Shown here piece after piece: positions 9,447-18,032 of a DNA stretch of 38,477 nt. Within the stretch, counting starts at the first letter, position 1, and each line of letters begins with the position of its first letter. This DNA is from Micavibrio sp. UBA1664 (lineage in GTDB: Bacteria; Pseudomonadota; Alphaproteobacteria; Micavibrionales; UBA1664). Made by a program: the position numbers and the translations under genes. The notes under the pieces are model-generated. The model was not told the DNA's origin and did not search any database. It saw nothing but the letters and a program-made list of their open reading frames with translations. The stretch spans positions 1 to 38,477 of the forward strand of contig DCKW01000032.1 in assembly GCA_002320485.1 (NCBI GenBank), read 5' to 3'.

Positions 9447-9992
9447 ATGGCAGACGAAACCAAACCATCGAAACAACAATCAAAACGTGACTTCCTTTAT
9501 CTGACAGCCGCCGCAACAGGCGCAATCGGTGCCGCATCGCTTGGCTGGGCCTTTATTGATACCTTAAATCCGGCGGCGGATACATTGGCCCTGTCATCGA
9601 CAGAGGTTAATCTCACCCCTATTGAAGAAGGTCAAGCCATCACCGTTATGTGGCGCGGAAAACCTGTCTTTGTCAGACGTCGTACGGCGCAGGAAATTGA
9701 AAAAGCGGAAAATGTCGATATGTCATTATTGCGTGATCCGGCAACAGACGATACCCGTACACAGGAAGGCCATCGCGAGTGGTTGATCGTGGTTGGAATT
9801 TGCACCCACTTGGGTTGTGTTCCGCTAGGCCAAAAGCCTTCGGAAGTTCGTGGCGACTATGACGGTTGGTTTTGTCCTTGTCACGGCTCCCACTATGATA
9901 CATCCGGACGCATCCGCAAGGGCCCTGCCCCGAAAAACCTTCTTGTTCCCGAATATACGTTCGTGAGCGACAGCCTTGTAAGAATTGGATAA
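9447..9992 (+). CDS. petA: Ubiquinol-cytochrome c reductase, Rieske iron-sulfur subunit
   Basis: Carries electrons from ubiquinol to cytochrome c1 in the bc1 complex of the inner membrane. The N-terminus has a twin-arginine-like signal in the form SKRDFLYLT with one arginine preceded by lysine. A hydrophobic anchor follows (about 18-40, TAAATGAIGAASLGWAFI). The 2Fe-2S cluster ligands are visible: C119 and H121 in CTHLGC, C143 and H146 in CPCHGSHYD. C124 and C145 are placed for the usual disulfide. The length of 181 is normal. petBC starts 17 bases downstream, so the two form one operon. Confidence 0.97.
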   Translation: MADETKPSKQQSKRDFLYLTAAATGAIGAASLGWAFIDTLNPAADTLALSSTEVNLTPIEEGQAITVMWRGKPVFVRRRTAQEIEKAENVDMSLLRDPATDDTRTQEGHREWLIVVGICTHLGCVPLGQKPSEVRGDYDGWFCPCHGSHYDTSGRIRKGPAPKNLLVPEYTFVSDSLVRIG

Positions 9993-10009
9993 ATTAAAGA
10001 GTAATAATA

Positions 10010-12199
10010 ATGGCGAATAAAAACAGAGAACCTTTTGATAACCCGGTCATAGAATGGGTGGACAGCCGCCTTCCGGTTTTCACCCTGATGAATAAGGAAT
10101 ATGGTGTCTTTCCAACTCCGCGAAATTTTAATTATTTCTGGAATTTCGGCGCATTGGCCATGGTCTTCCTTGTCTTAATGATTTTGACAGGTGTATTTCT
10201 GGCCATGAATTATGCCGCCAACGAAAATCTGGCGTTTGATTCCGTTGAGCGGATCATGCGCGATGTGAATTTTGGTTGGCTTCTTCGCTATATGCATATG
10301 AACGGGGCGCATTTCTTTTTTGCCGTTGTCTATATTCATATTTTCCGCGGAATGTATTACGGATCCTATAAAAAACCGCGGGAATTACTGTGGTTATTAG
10401 GTATTCTTATTTTTGTGTTGATGATGGCAACTGCCTTTATGGGTTATACTCTACCATGGTCACAAATGTCAGGATGGGGGGCGACCGTTATTACATCACT
10501 GTTTTCTGCCGTTCCGTTTGTAGGTGAATCCCTGGTCCAGCTATTATGGGGCGGATTTTCAGTCGATAATCCTACACTGAATCGTTTTTACGCCCTTCAC
10601 TATTTATTCCCATTCTTGATTGTCGGCGTTGTTTTCCTGCATGTGTGGGCCTTGCACGTGACAGGTTCAAACAACCCACTCGGCATTGAGCCGAAATCAA
10701 GTAAGGATACTTTACCGTTTCACCCTTATTACACGATGAAGGATTTGTTCGGCGTTTCTGTTGTTCTGATTATTTATTCATTCTTCGTATTTTTTGCACC
10801 GAATTCATTAGGACACAGCGACCATTATGTTCCGTTTAACCAGTTGGTTACACCGCCACATATCGTGCCGGAATGGTATTTCCTGATGTTTTATGCGATT
10901 TTACGGGCCATTACTTTTGACTTTAATATTTATATCACGGCCGGCCTAATTGCCATGGGCGCTGCTATTGTACCCCTTTACCTGAACCGTGAAAAACAAC
11001 TTAATTTCCCGCCTATTATCGGGATAGGGGTCATTGGATTAGTTTTATTTATCCTAGGCTTTATTTCTCAGGAAGCCGGGGGCAAATTGATTTATATGCC
11101 TTTTGCAGAATTTAAATTAATGAGCGCTAAATTGGGTGGTGTGCTGGCTATGGGCGGAGCGATTGCCGCCGCTGCCTTGATGCCCTGGCTCGACTGGCAT
11201 CCTGTCAGATCCGCCCGCTTCCGCCCGCTTTACCGTTTTTTCCTGATCGTCTTTCTGATTGACTGTGTCATTCTGGGGATTATGGGCGCAAAAGTGGCGG
11301 AACAGCCTTGGGTTATTATTTCCCAACTGGCTACCGGATATTATTTCGCCTTCTTTTTTGTCATTGTCCCGCTACTGTCACGTATCGAACGTGCCAAGCC
11401 TCTCCCGACATCAATTTATGAAGCTGTTGTCAAAAAGGCTGCCGTGGTCTTACTTGTAGGAGTAATTGCCGTGAGCGGTATGGCATCATCTGCCTCCGCC
11501 GCCGAGGAAGCCCCCGAACCTCCACATCAGGAATGGAGTTTTGACGGTATGTTCGGCACCTATGACAAGGCATCTAAACAACGCGGATTTCAGGTTTACC
11601 GCGAAGTTTGCGCCGCCTGCCACGGACTTGAGCGCATTTCATTCCGCAATCTTGAAGATCTGGGCTATAGCGAGGCACAGGTTAAGGCCATTGCTGCCGA
11701 AGCCATGGTTGAGGATGGGCCTAATGATGAAGGCGACATGTTTACACGTACCGGACGTGCGTCAGATCATTTCCCGTCACCATACGCCAATGACCAGGCG
11801 GCACGTTACGCCAATAATGGCGCGCTTCCGCCTGATTTGTCATTGATTGTAAAGGCCCGCCATCACGGTGCCGATTATATTCATGCCATATTAACAGGAT
11901 ACGAGCCTGCACCGGCAGGGTTTCAGTTAAATCCCGGCATGCATTATAATAAATATTTTGGCGGCCATCAGATCGGAATGCCGCAACCGCTTATGGATGG
12001 TCAGGTTGCCTATGCGGACGGTACGAAATCATCGGTTGAACAAATGTCGCATGATGTTTCCACATTTCTGGCATGGGCCTCGGAACCGCATCAGGACGAG
12101 CGCAAGCGTATGGGATTGAAAGTTATCCTGTTCCTGTGCTTCATGTCGGTTATCATGTACAAGGTGAAAAAGAAAATCTGGAAAGATGTCGAACACTAA
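10010..12199 (+). CDS. petBC: Cytochrome b / cytochrome c1 fusion protein
   Basis: One 729-residue frame encodes both remaining core subunits of the bc1 complex, as in the fbcH gene of Bradyrhizobium. The cytochrome b part (about 1-430) has the haem ligands H96, H110, H197 and H211 and the Qo-site PEWY in VPEWYFLMFY. Further membrane helices follow, then a second export signal (VLLVGVIAVSGMASSASAA, about residues 480-499) that likely allows cleavage. Mature cytochrome c1 comes next, with the haem-binding CAACH at 534-538 and a C-terminal membrane anchor (VILFLCFMSVIMYKVKKK). No frameshift or stop separates the parts. A strong terminator follows 3 bases after the stop. Confidence 0.96.
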   Translation: MANKNREPFDNPVIEWVDSRLPVFTLMNKEYGVFPTPRNFNYFWNFGALAMVFLVLMILTGVFLAMNYAANENLAFDSVERIMRDVNFGWLLRYMHMNGAHFFFAVVYIHIFRGMYYGSYKKPRELLWLLGILIFVLMMATAFMGYTLPWSQMSGWGATVITSLFSAVPFVGESLVQLLWGGFSVDNPTLNRFYALHYLFPFLIVGVVFLHVWALHVTGSNNPLGIEPKSSKDTLPFHPYYTMKDLFGVSVVLIIYSFFVFFAPNSLGHSDHYVPFNQLVTPPHIVPEWYFLMFYAILRAITFDFNIYITAGLIAMGAAIVPLYLNREKQLNFPPIIGIGVIGLVLFILGFISQEAGGKLIYMPFAEFKLMSAKLGGVLAMGGAIAAAALMPWLDWHPVRSARFRPLYRFFLIVFLIDCVILGIMGAKVAEQPWVIISQLATGYYFAFFFVIVPLLSRIERAKPLPTSIYEAVVKKAAVVLLVGVIAVSGMASSASAAEEAPEPPHQEWSFDGMFGTYDKASKQRGFQVYREVCAACHGLERISFRNLEDLGYSEAQVKAIAAEAMVEDGPNDEGDMFTRTGRASDHFPSPYANDQAARYANNGALPPDLSLIVKARHHGADYIHAILTGYEPAPAGFQLNPGMHYNKYFGGHQIGMPQPLMDGQVAYADGTKSSVEQMSHDVSTFLAWASEPHQDERKRMGLKVILFLCFMSVIMYKVKKKIWKDVEH

Positions 12200-12202
12200 G
12201 AT

Positions 12203-12227
12203 AAAGGGCCTGTTACAGGCCCTTTTT
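12203..12227 (+). terminator. Rho-independent terminator of petA-petBC
   Basis: A perfect 10-bp stem, AAAGGGCCTG/CAGGCCCTTT, closes a TTA loop and runs into a T-tract, directly after the petBC stop codon. Confidence 0.92.
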
Positions 12228-12280
12228 AATGCCGTAATACCAGAGTGACAAACGCCTTCACTCATGCTAAACAAGTGCGC

Positions 12281-14095
12281 ATGAGTAGCAAGACACACCC
12301 CCTAGACCGTATTCGTAATTTTGCGATTATCGCCCATATCGACCATGGGAAATCGACACTTGCCGACCGTCTGATCCAGACATGCGGCGGATTGGAAGAA
12401 CGTGAAATGCGGCAACAGGTTCTGGATTCCATGGATATCGAGCAGGAACGCGGTATCACGATCAAGGCGCAAACGGTGCGCCTGTCCTACACCGCGCAAG
12501 ACGGCATTGAATATCAATTGAACATTATGGATACGCCCGGTCATGTTGATTTTGCCTATGAGGTCTCACGGTCTTTGGCGGCGTGCGAAGGTTCGCTCCT
12601 CATTGTCGATGCCACACAAGGTGTGGAGGCACAGACACTCGCCAATGTCTATCAGGCGATTGAGAACAACCACGAAATCATTCCCGTTATCAATAAAATC
12701 GACCTGCCTGCCGCCGATGTCGAGCGTGTTAAACAGCAAATCGAGGATGTGATCGGCATTGACGCCAGTGATGCCATTGAGGTTTCGGGTAAAACCGGTA
12801 TCGGGATTGACGCCTTATTGGAAGCAATTGTTCAACGCCTTCCGGCCCCGATTGCAGAAGCGGACAAACCGACGCAGGCCTTGTTGGTCGACTCATGGTA
12901 TGACGCCTATTTGGGTGTTGTCATCTTGGTACGCGTGATGGAAGGATATCTGCGCAAAGGCCAGAAAATCCAATTTATGAAAGCCGGAGCCACGCGCGAG
13001 ATCGACCGCGTTGGTATGTTTACGCCGAAGCCGGTTTTGCTGGACGAACTCGGCCCCGGCGAGATGGGATTTATCACCGCCTCCATCAAGGATATTAGCG
13101 AAACAAAAGTCGGGGACACAATTACCGATGATAAAAAGCCGTGTGACAAGGCCCTGCCCGGTTTTAAACCGTCCATTCCCATGGTATTTTGCTCCCTATT
13201 TCCTGTTGATGCGTCCGATTTTGAACATCTGCGCGATAGTCTTGGCAAATTGGCATTAAACGACGCGTCATTGCATTACGAACCTGAAAATTCACAAGCC
13301 CTCGGCCTGGGTTTCCGCTGCGGATTTCTGGGACTATTGCATATGGAGATCATTCAGGAGCGTCTTTCCCGTGAATTCGACCTTGACCTGATTCCGACCG
13401 CACCCAGTGTTGTTTACAAACTGCACATGACCGACGGCACGGTCAAAGAACTGTATAACCCTGCCGATATGCCCGACGTGGTGAAGATCGATAAGATTGA
13501 GGAGCCTTTGATTAAGGCAACCATTCTTGTCCCTGACGAATATCTGGGCGGGTTGTTGCAATTATGCGAGGAACGCCGCGGGCGACAGGTCACACTAACT
13601 TATGCCGGAAACCGCGCCATGCTGGTTTATAACCTGCCTTTAAACGAGGTTGTATTCGATTTTTACGACCGCTTAAAATCCATCTCGCGTGGTTATGCGT
13701 CCTTTGATTATGAATTATGCGGATATCAGGCCGAAAAACTGGTGAAAATGGATATCCGTGTCAATGATGAACCTGTCGATGCTTTAGCCATGATTGTCCA
13801 TGAATCTCAGGCCGAACGCAGAGGGCGGCAATTATGCGAACGCCTGAAAGACTTGATCCCGCGTCAAATGTTCAAAATCGCCATTCAGGCCGCGATCGGT
13901 GCACGCATTATCGCCCGTGAAACATTGGGAGCGTTACGCAAGGACGTCACCGCCAAATGTTACGGCGGCGACATCAGCCGTAAGAAAAAACTGTTGGAAA
14001 AGCAGAAAAAGGGTAAGGCCAAGATGCGCCAGTACGGGAATGTGGAAATCCCTCAAAGTGCGTTTATCAACGCCCTCAAAATGGGCGATAATTGA
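12281..14095 (+). CDS. lepA: Elongation factor 4 (LepA)
   Basis: A ribosome-associated translational GTPase of the elongation factor G superfamily. The GTPase domain shows AIIAHIDHGKSTLADRL (G1), RGITIKAQTV (G2), MDTPGHVDFAYEV (G3) and PVINKIDLPAADVE (G4). Domains II-V follow, and the C-terminus ends with the LepA-specific basic region (CYGGDISRKKKLLEKQKKGK). I chose the ATG at 12281, giving 604 residues, the usual size. The frame opens further upstream at a GTG at 12245, but the extra 12 residues (TNAFTHAKQVR) do not look like LepA. A small membrane-protein gene starts on the last base of its stop codon. Confidence 0.96.
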   Translation: MSSKTHPLDRIRNFAIIAHIDHGKSTLADRLIQTCGGLEEREMRQQVLDSMDIEQERGITIKAQTVRLSYTAQDGIEYQLNIMDTPGHVDFAYEVSRSLAACEGSLLIVDATQGVEAQTLANVYQAIENNHEIIPVINKIDLPAADVERVKQQIEDVIGIDASDAIEVSGKTGIGIDALLEAIVQRLPAPIAEADKPTQALLVDSWYDAYLGVVILVRVMEGYLRKGQKIQFMKAGATREIDRVGMFTPKPVLLDELGPGEMGFITASIKDISETKVGDTITDDKKPCDKALPGFKPSIPMVFCSLFPVDASDFEHLRDSLGKLALNDASLHYEPENSQALGLGFRCGFLGLLHMEIIQERLSREFDLDLIPTAPSVVYKLHMTDGTVKELYNPADMPDVVKIDKIEEPLIKATILVPDEYLGGLLQLCEERRGRQVTLTYAGNRAMLVYNLPLNEVVFDFYDRLKSISRGYASFDYELCGYQAEKLVKMDIRVNDEPVDALAMIVHESQAERRGRQLCERLKDLIPRQMFKIAIQAAIGARIIARETLGALRKDVTAKCYGGDISRKKKLLEKQKKGKAKMRQYGNVEIPQSAFINALKMGDN

Positions 14096-14490
14096 TGAAT
14101 GAAGAATTAAAGCAAGAAAGAGAACTATATGTAAGAGGTCAAATTCATGACTTATATATCTTTTTCGCAAAATCAATTTTAACCCTTAATCCGATTATTT
14201 TTGGTGGCGCCTTAACAATTGTAAAATTAAATACTGAATCTGTTGAGCATATATGCGTCCTCGTAGCAGGAAGCGTTTTTTTATTTCTCTCTATTTTCAG
14301 TGTTTTTATAGCGTGCATAGCTGGCATAAAATTATATGATAGATTTTTTGAAATTTTACCAAAAAACAATGATGATGTAACCGAAATGTGGGAAAACATT
14401 TCCGCCCACCTTCTGTTGTTTTCTTTTACAACACTCATATTTGGCATATTTTTTACAGGATTATTTTTACTTCTAAATATTATTAATTAA
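14095..14490 (+). CDS. AT-rich hypothetical membrane protein coupled to lepA
   Basis: A 131-residue protein with a charged N-terminal segment (NEELKQERELYVRGQ) and three likely membrane helices at about 25-46, 52-79 and 105-129. Its ATG overlaps the lepA stop (TGATG), which suggests translational coupling. Base composition is clearly more AT-rich than lepA, with many AAA, ATT and TTT codons, so it may be a late addition to the operon. I do not recognise a family. Confidence 0.65.
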   Translation: MNEELKQERELYVRGQIHDLYIFFAKSILTLNPIIFGGALTIVKLNTESVEHICVLVAGSVFLFLSIFSVFIACIAGIKLYDRFFEILPKNNDDVTEMWENISAHLLLFSFTTLIFGIFFTGLFLLLNIIN

Positions 14491-14554
14491 TCTTTACAAC
14501 TAATTATTTGCGCCTATCTATTTTCATAGAACTTAAATCGAAAGGACAATTATC

Positions 14555-14983
14555 ATGGCTATTAACAAATCAGGGTCTGCACATTGGGAAGGCTCACTGA
14601 AAGAAGGCAAGGGCACGGTTTCCACCGAAACAGGTGCGTTAAACAAACAACCTTACGGGTTTAATACCCGGTTTGAGGATAAACCCGGCACGAACCCTGA
14701 AGAATTGGTTGCCGCGGCGCACGCCTCATGTTTTTCCATGGCGTTTTCCATGGTTCTGGGAAAAAGCGATCTTACACCCGATTCCATCGACACAACGGCG
14801 GTCATAACTTTAGATAAAGAGGGCGAAGGCTTTGCCGTGAAAAAATCAGCCCTGACCTGTACGGTCACCTGTCACGGCGATGAAGACAAAATTCGCGAAG
14901 CCGCCAACGGAGCCAAAGAAAACTGCCCCATATCTAAGTTGCTGAATTGTGATATCACCCTTGACCTGACCGTTAAGTCTTAA
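14555..14983 (+). CDS. osmC: OsmC-type peroxiredoxin
   Basis: Reduces organic hydroperoxides with a pair of reactive cysteines. The 142-residue protein has C59 in AAAHASCFSMAFS and C124 in AKENCPISKLL, matching C59 and C125 of E. coli OsmC, so it belongs to the OsmC branch and not to Ohr. The substrate-pocket start GSAHWEGSLKEGKGTVS also fits. AAAGGAC precedes the ATG at a good distance. No OhrR-like regulator is adjacent. Confidence 0.93.
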   Translation: MAINKSGSAHWEGSLKEGKGTVSTETGALNKQPYGFNTRFEDKPGTNPEELVAAAHASCFSMAFSMVLGKSDLTPDSIDTTAVITLDKEGEGFAVKKSALTCTVTCHGDEDKIREAANGAKENCPISKLLNCDITLDLTVKS

Positions 14984-15007
14984 CCGTATATTTATCGGAA
15001 CAAACGT

Positions 15008-15028
15008 CCGCCCTCCTCCGTAGGGCGG
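15008..15028 (+). promoter_or_regulatory. GC-rich hairpin over the ribosome-binding site of the YrhK gene
   Basis: CCGCCCT and AGGGCGG can pair around a seven-base loop. The right arm carries the only Shine-Dalgarno-like AGGG and ends two bases before the ATG at 15031. It could hold down translation, or be the osmC terminator; there is no T-tract after it. Confidence 0.4.
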
Positions 15029-15030
15029 GC

Positions 15031-15285
15031 ATGAGTTCAGCAATTTCACACAAACACAGAACGTTTTTAAAAACATTTTTTGACGAGTATGAATGGATTC
15101 ACCTGACATTAGGGTTGGTGGGGAATACGCTGTTTTTTATAGGCAGTGTCATGTTTCTTAATAAATCCCTGATGACGCTTGGGACATGGCTGTTCATTGT
15201 CGGGAGTTTTCTGATGTTATTCGGATCGGCCGGAAACACTCTCGTAAAATACGTCAACAGTAAATCCCATAAGGAAAATCAATAA
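15031..15285 (+). CDS. YrhK-domain membrane protein
   Basis: An 84-residue protein resembling the YrhK-like domain: EWIHLTLGLVGNTLFFIGSV forms the first helix, a short break (MFLNKSLM) follows, and TLGTWLFIVGSFLMLFGSAG forms the second. The function of the family is not established. A bidirectional terminator follows the stop codon. Confidence 0.72.
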   Translation: MSSAISHKHRTFLKTFFDEYEWIHLTLGLVGNTLFFIGSVMFLNKSLMTLGTWLFIVGSFLMLFGSAGNTLVKYVNSKSHKENQ

Positions 15286-15291
15286 TCAAAA

Positions 15292-15316
15292 AAAAGCCCC
15301 TTTTAAAGGGGCTTTT
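15292..15316. terminator. Bidirectional terminator between YrhK and EF-hand genes
   Basis: AAAAGCCCC and GGGGCTTTT form the stem, with A-rich sequence on the left and T-rich sequence on the right, so it can work in both directions for the two convergent genes. Confidence 0.88.
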
Positions 15317-15339
15317 ATACTATTTTATAATAGGTAACA

Positions 15340-15933
15340 TTATTGGTTATAAATCATGTTTTCCGCTGATAATGGGGCCTGACGTTCCATGTAGGCGCGC
15401 TTCCATTCATCGATATCAATTGTACCTGATTTATCTATATCCAGTTGCAAGAATGATTTACCAATAAACTCGCGGGGTGTAATACCGGCCTCGCCGTTTC
15501 TGCTAAAACGCTCTAACCCCGTACGTTGCATGACGATTTCGCGGCTGACGTCTTGGGAGTCAATAATACTGTTATTATTGTAATCGATTGCAACCGTTAC
15601 GGTCCGTGTTTTTTCAACCGGGGCGAATGTCAAATTCAAGCTGCGGTTAAATTCCAAATTATCCAAAACCTGATTGCCATCACGATCAAACTGGAAAAAC
15701 AGTCTTTCGCCTACTTCATCGGCTTCCAAAATACCATTTCCATTTGTGTCATATATCAACAAATCTGAAGGCAATGGCGTCGTAACCGTTTTTACCTCGG
15801 TTGATTTTTTATAGGCCTGAATATTAGGGTTACCCATTTCCACCGCTTCCGGACGGGCCTGAGCTACCGTAACAGCACCAAAAGACAGGGCCATTACAGA
15901 TGATAATGTTAAAATTCGTTTCATGTTAAACAT
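15340..15933 (-). CDS. Secreted calcium-binding protein with four EF-hands
   Basis: A 197-residue protein with a signal peptide (RILTLSSVMALSFGAVTVAQA, cleavage after about residue 26). Four EF-hand loops start at D62 (DTNGNGILEADE), D83 (DRDGNQVLDNLE), D117 (DYNNNSIIDSQD) and D165 (DIDKSGTIDIDE). Loop 3 ends in Asp where Glu is usual, so it may bind calcium weakly or prefer magnesium. AAGGAG lies six bases before the ATG at 15933, which decides the start. Likely periplasmic or secreted; the partner is unknown. Confidence 0.85.
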   Translation of the reverse strand: MFNMKRILTLSSVMALSFGAVTVAQARPEAVEMGNPNIQAYKKSTEVKTVTTPLPSDLLIYDTNGNGILEADEVGERLFFQFDRDGNQVLDNLEFNRSLNLTFAPVEKTRTVTVAIDYNNNSIIDSQDVSREIVMQRTGLERFSRNGEAGITPREFIGKSFLQLDIDKSGTIDIDEWKRAYMERQAPLSAENMIYNQ

Positions 15934-16004
15934 AGGTTACTCCTTTGTTGCTATTCGGAATAATAACGAAGGAAAATTTAAAAAGTTCCAAGCTTGCCAA
16001 GCAC

Positions 16005-16331
16005 TTAGACCATTGAACGCAATGTAACCCGATCTTTTTCAATGATAATCGATTTGGACGCTTTCCGTGCCAGTGGAATACCTACTCCGCGACAATACAT
16101 CATCAGGGCGGCGGCGACAAAATCGCGCGTATAGGTAACCGTCTTTTTTTCGTTAATTTGCGGGTTTTCCAGAAAAAACTGGATTTTATTGGGGTCATCC
16201 GCAGATTCCTCTATTTTCACGATAGCCCCTGCAATCAGTTTCCCCTCCCCATCCTGTTTCGTCGACAGTTTATAAAGGGCTTGATAAGTTTCACTCATAT
16301 CGAAAATGACACGACGGTCTTCACGCGGCAT
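16005..16331 (-). CDS. Hypothetical protein, 108 aa
   Basis: I do not recognise this protein. It is soluble, mixed alpha/beta and has no signal peptide. A charged N-terminus (MPREDRRVIFDMSETYQAL) leads into GKLIAGAIVKIEE, a helix-rich middle (TRDFVAAALMMYCRGVGIPL) and a basic C-terminus (ARKASKSIIIEKDRVTLRS). It is divergent from the unknown operon at 16514, with 182 bases between them that hold AT-rich promoter-like sequence and nothing else I can name. Confidence 0.7.
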   Translation of the reverse strand: MPREDRRVIFDMSETYQALYKLSTKQDGEGKLIAGAIVKIEESADDPNKIQFFLENPQINEKKTVTYTRDFVAAALMMYCRGVGIPLARKASKSIIIEKDRVTLRSMV

Positions 16332-16513
16332 TCAAAATCCTCTGGTTTATCGGTTATTAAACTCAGGGTAGCGCATTTAGGAAGATATCGAAAAGGACTT
16401 TTTAGACGATTTCATACAAATTACATTTAAATTTATATCTGCTGTAATCCGTTAAATATTTGTTCATCTTTTTGCCATAAGATAAGAAAGCTTATAGGGA
16501 ACAGGAAAAAAAT

Positions 16514-17101
16514 ATGACGGCTTTATCAAACCAAATGCATGAAAAAATGACAGTTCGCTTAAACGAACTGCGCGGAAAGGTTATTACAAAAATGACCGGC
16601 ACCGGAGAAAGAATTAAAAGCCGTCCATCCCTGCCAGGCGACAATGCCCTTAAAGAAATATCAACCCATCAGGTCATGCAAAGAAATGATGACGGCGCAA
16701 CCATTTTAGGTGCGGCCATCGGTATTCCCGGTCTTGACCCGATTGTCGAGGCGGCCATTGATGTCGGAACCGATATGTTTGCCGACCGCAAAGCCGTTCA
16801 CGAGCGGCCTCAGGACAAGATGACCCTGACCCCGAAACAACAACGTCAGATTCGTGAAAAAAATGATGAGGATCTGAAAGTGTTTCAGGCCTTGGATGAA
16901 AATTTGAATTTTTTGAATACGGCAATGTCATGTGGCAACATCTGGGCCATGATCGATCCGCAAACCAATGATATTCAGGTCATAGAAGGTATGGATACAC
17001 CCAAACACGTCATGACCGCCAATAACGAGCCGAGCGAAGAGCATATTAACCATATAGCTGTTATGAGCGCAAATAAAGCCGTCGGCATTCATTTAAGATA
17101 A
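16514..17101 (+). CDS. Hypothetical protein, 195 aa, first gene of an unknown operon
   Basis: Not recognised. The N-terminus (1-45) is basic and helical. Residues about 58-80 form a glycine-rich weakly hydrophobic stretch (GATILGAAIGIPGLDPIVEA), possibly a membrane-interacting helix. A highly charged segment (KQQRQIREKNDEDLK) follows, and the C-terminal part carries one cysteine (LNTAMSCGNIWAMID). AACAGG sits just upstream of the ATG. The next gene starts 40 bases after its stop on the same strand, suggesting an operon with the two paralogues. Confidence 0.7.
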   Translation: MTALSNQMHEKMTVRLNELRGKVITKMTGTGERIKSRPSLPGDNALKEISTHQVMQRNDDGATILGAAIGIPGLDPIVEAAIDVGTDMFADRKAVHERPQDKMTLTPKQQRQIREKNDEDLKVFQALDENLNFLNTAMSCGNIWAMIDPQTNDIQVIEGMDTPKHVMTANNEPSEEHINHIAVMSANKAVGIHLR

Positions 17102-17141
17102 TCTGTAGATTTTATTCCTGTATTGCGAAATAATACACGGG

Positions 17142-18032
17142 ATGATGCTTTTGAACACATCCCTTTTACGCGAACGTTTTGTTATTCAGGATGAAAAACA
17201 TGCCCTTGAGCCAATCGTGGCCGTGGGCAACCGTTTGTTGTTGCCATTGGTCAGTGACAACGGCGAAATTAAAGAACGCTTTGTTGTCCGCGCCCAAACC
17301 ATGCATATGGCCCTGCGACTGGCAGCTTACATCGCGCGAGAATTCCAGACTAAGGGGCCGATTTTGCATCGTCAGGTTCCGCTGAGATGGGATGACATCT
17401 GGTATGACATGACGTCCGAATTTGAAAGGCTTTATAATCCCTCCGCATGGTGCGCAATTTATCATAACGGACGCGCGATTTTCAAAAATGGTAATTATCA
17501 TCCTTTTTTGGATGTGATTGAACAATGCGATATCAAAAACAGGGCGGATTATGATAAGGCAATTTATATCGCCGAGGATATTTTCAAACAGGCTGGCAAG
17601 TCCGTTAAAATAAACCATAATGTAAATATCGGTGTTGTTATCGGCGCTATGGAGGGCCGTATCCGCAGCGGATTAATCCTGCGCGCTCCCGCCCATACCA
17701 GCACCTTTAATTTTGTTATAGAAACAGACTATGACAACCCTGCATCCTTGCGTCCGCATGATGGTCTGGACCTGTCATCCTATTATCTGGAAGGTATACA
17801 ATTAGCCGTTTTGACCGGCATTGCCGAATACCAACGCAAAAGGGATGGTGCGCCCGCTTCTCATGAGCCAATACCGTTGCAATCCGCCTATAAAAGATTG
17901 GGCCGGCTGACGCAGGCAATAGACTCGCGGGAAAAGCAATTCTCAATACGTTATCGGCCAGAAAAGCCAGATTTCAAAACCATTCTGGACGAGGCACGAC
18001 AGCTTAGCTGGGGAGTGACACGGGTGTTATGA
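17142..18032 (+). CDS. Hypothetical protein, tandem paralogue 1
   Basis: A 296-residue soluble protein of no family I know. It is homologous to the next gene along its length: SLLRERFVIQD at the start, then a VGNRLLLPL block, TMHMALR, the WDDIW motif at 83-87, VIEQCDIKN, and YRPEKPDF near residue 271. Start is ATG at 17142 or 17145. Its stop overlaps the start of paralogue 2 by four bases (ATGA), so the two are translationally coupled and likely made in fixed ratio. No signal peptide or membrane helix is evident. Confidence 0.78.
   Translation: MMLLNTSLLRERFVIQDEKHALEPIVAVGNRLLLPLVSDNGEIKERFVVRAQTMHMALRLAAYIAREFQTKGPILHRQVPLRWDDIWYDMTSEFERLYNPSAWCAIYHNGRAIFKNGNYHPFLDVIEQCDIKNRADYDKAIYIAEDIFKQAGKSVKINHNVNIGVVIGAMEGRIRSGLILRAPAHTSTFNFVIETDYDNPASLRPHDGLDLSSYYLEGIQLAVLTGIAEYQRKRDGAPASHEPIPLQSAYKRLGRLTQAIDSREKQFSIRYRPEKPDFKTILDEARQLSWGVTRVL

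Noticed and set aside
12245..12280. Upstream GTG start for lepA
   Set aside because: The added 12 residues are not LepA-like and no good ribosome-binding site precedes the GTG.
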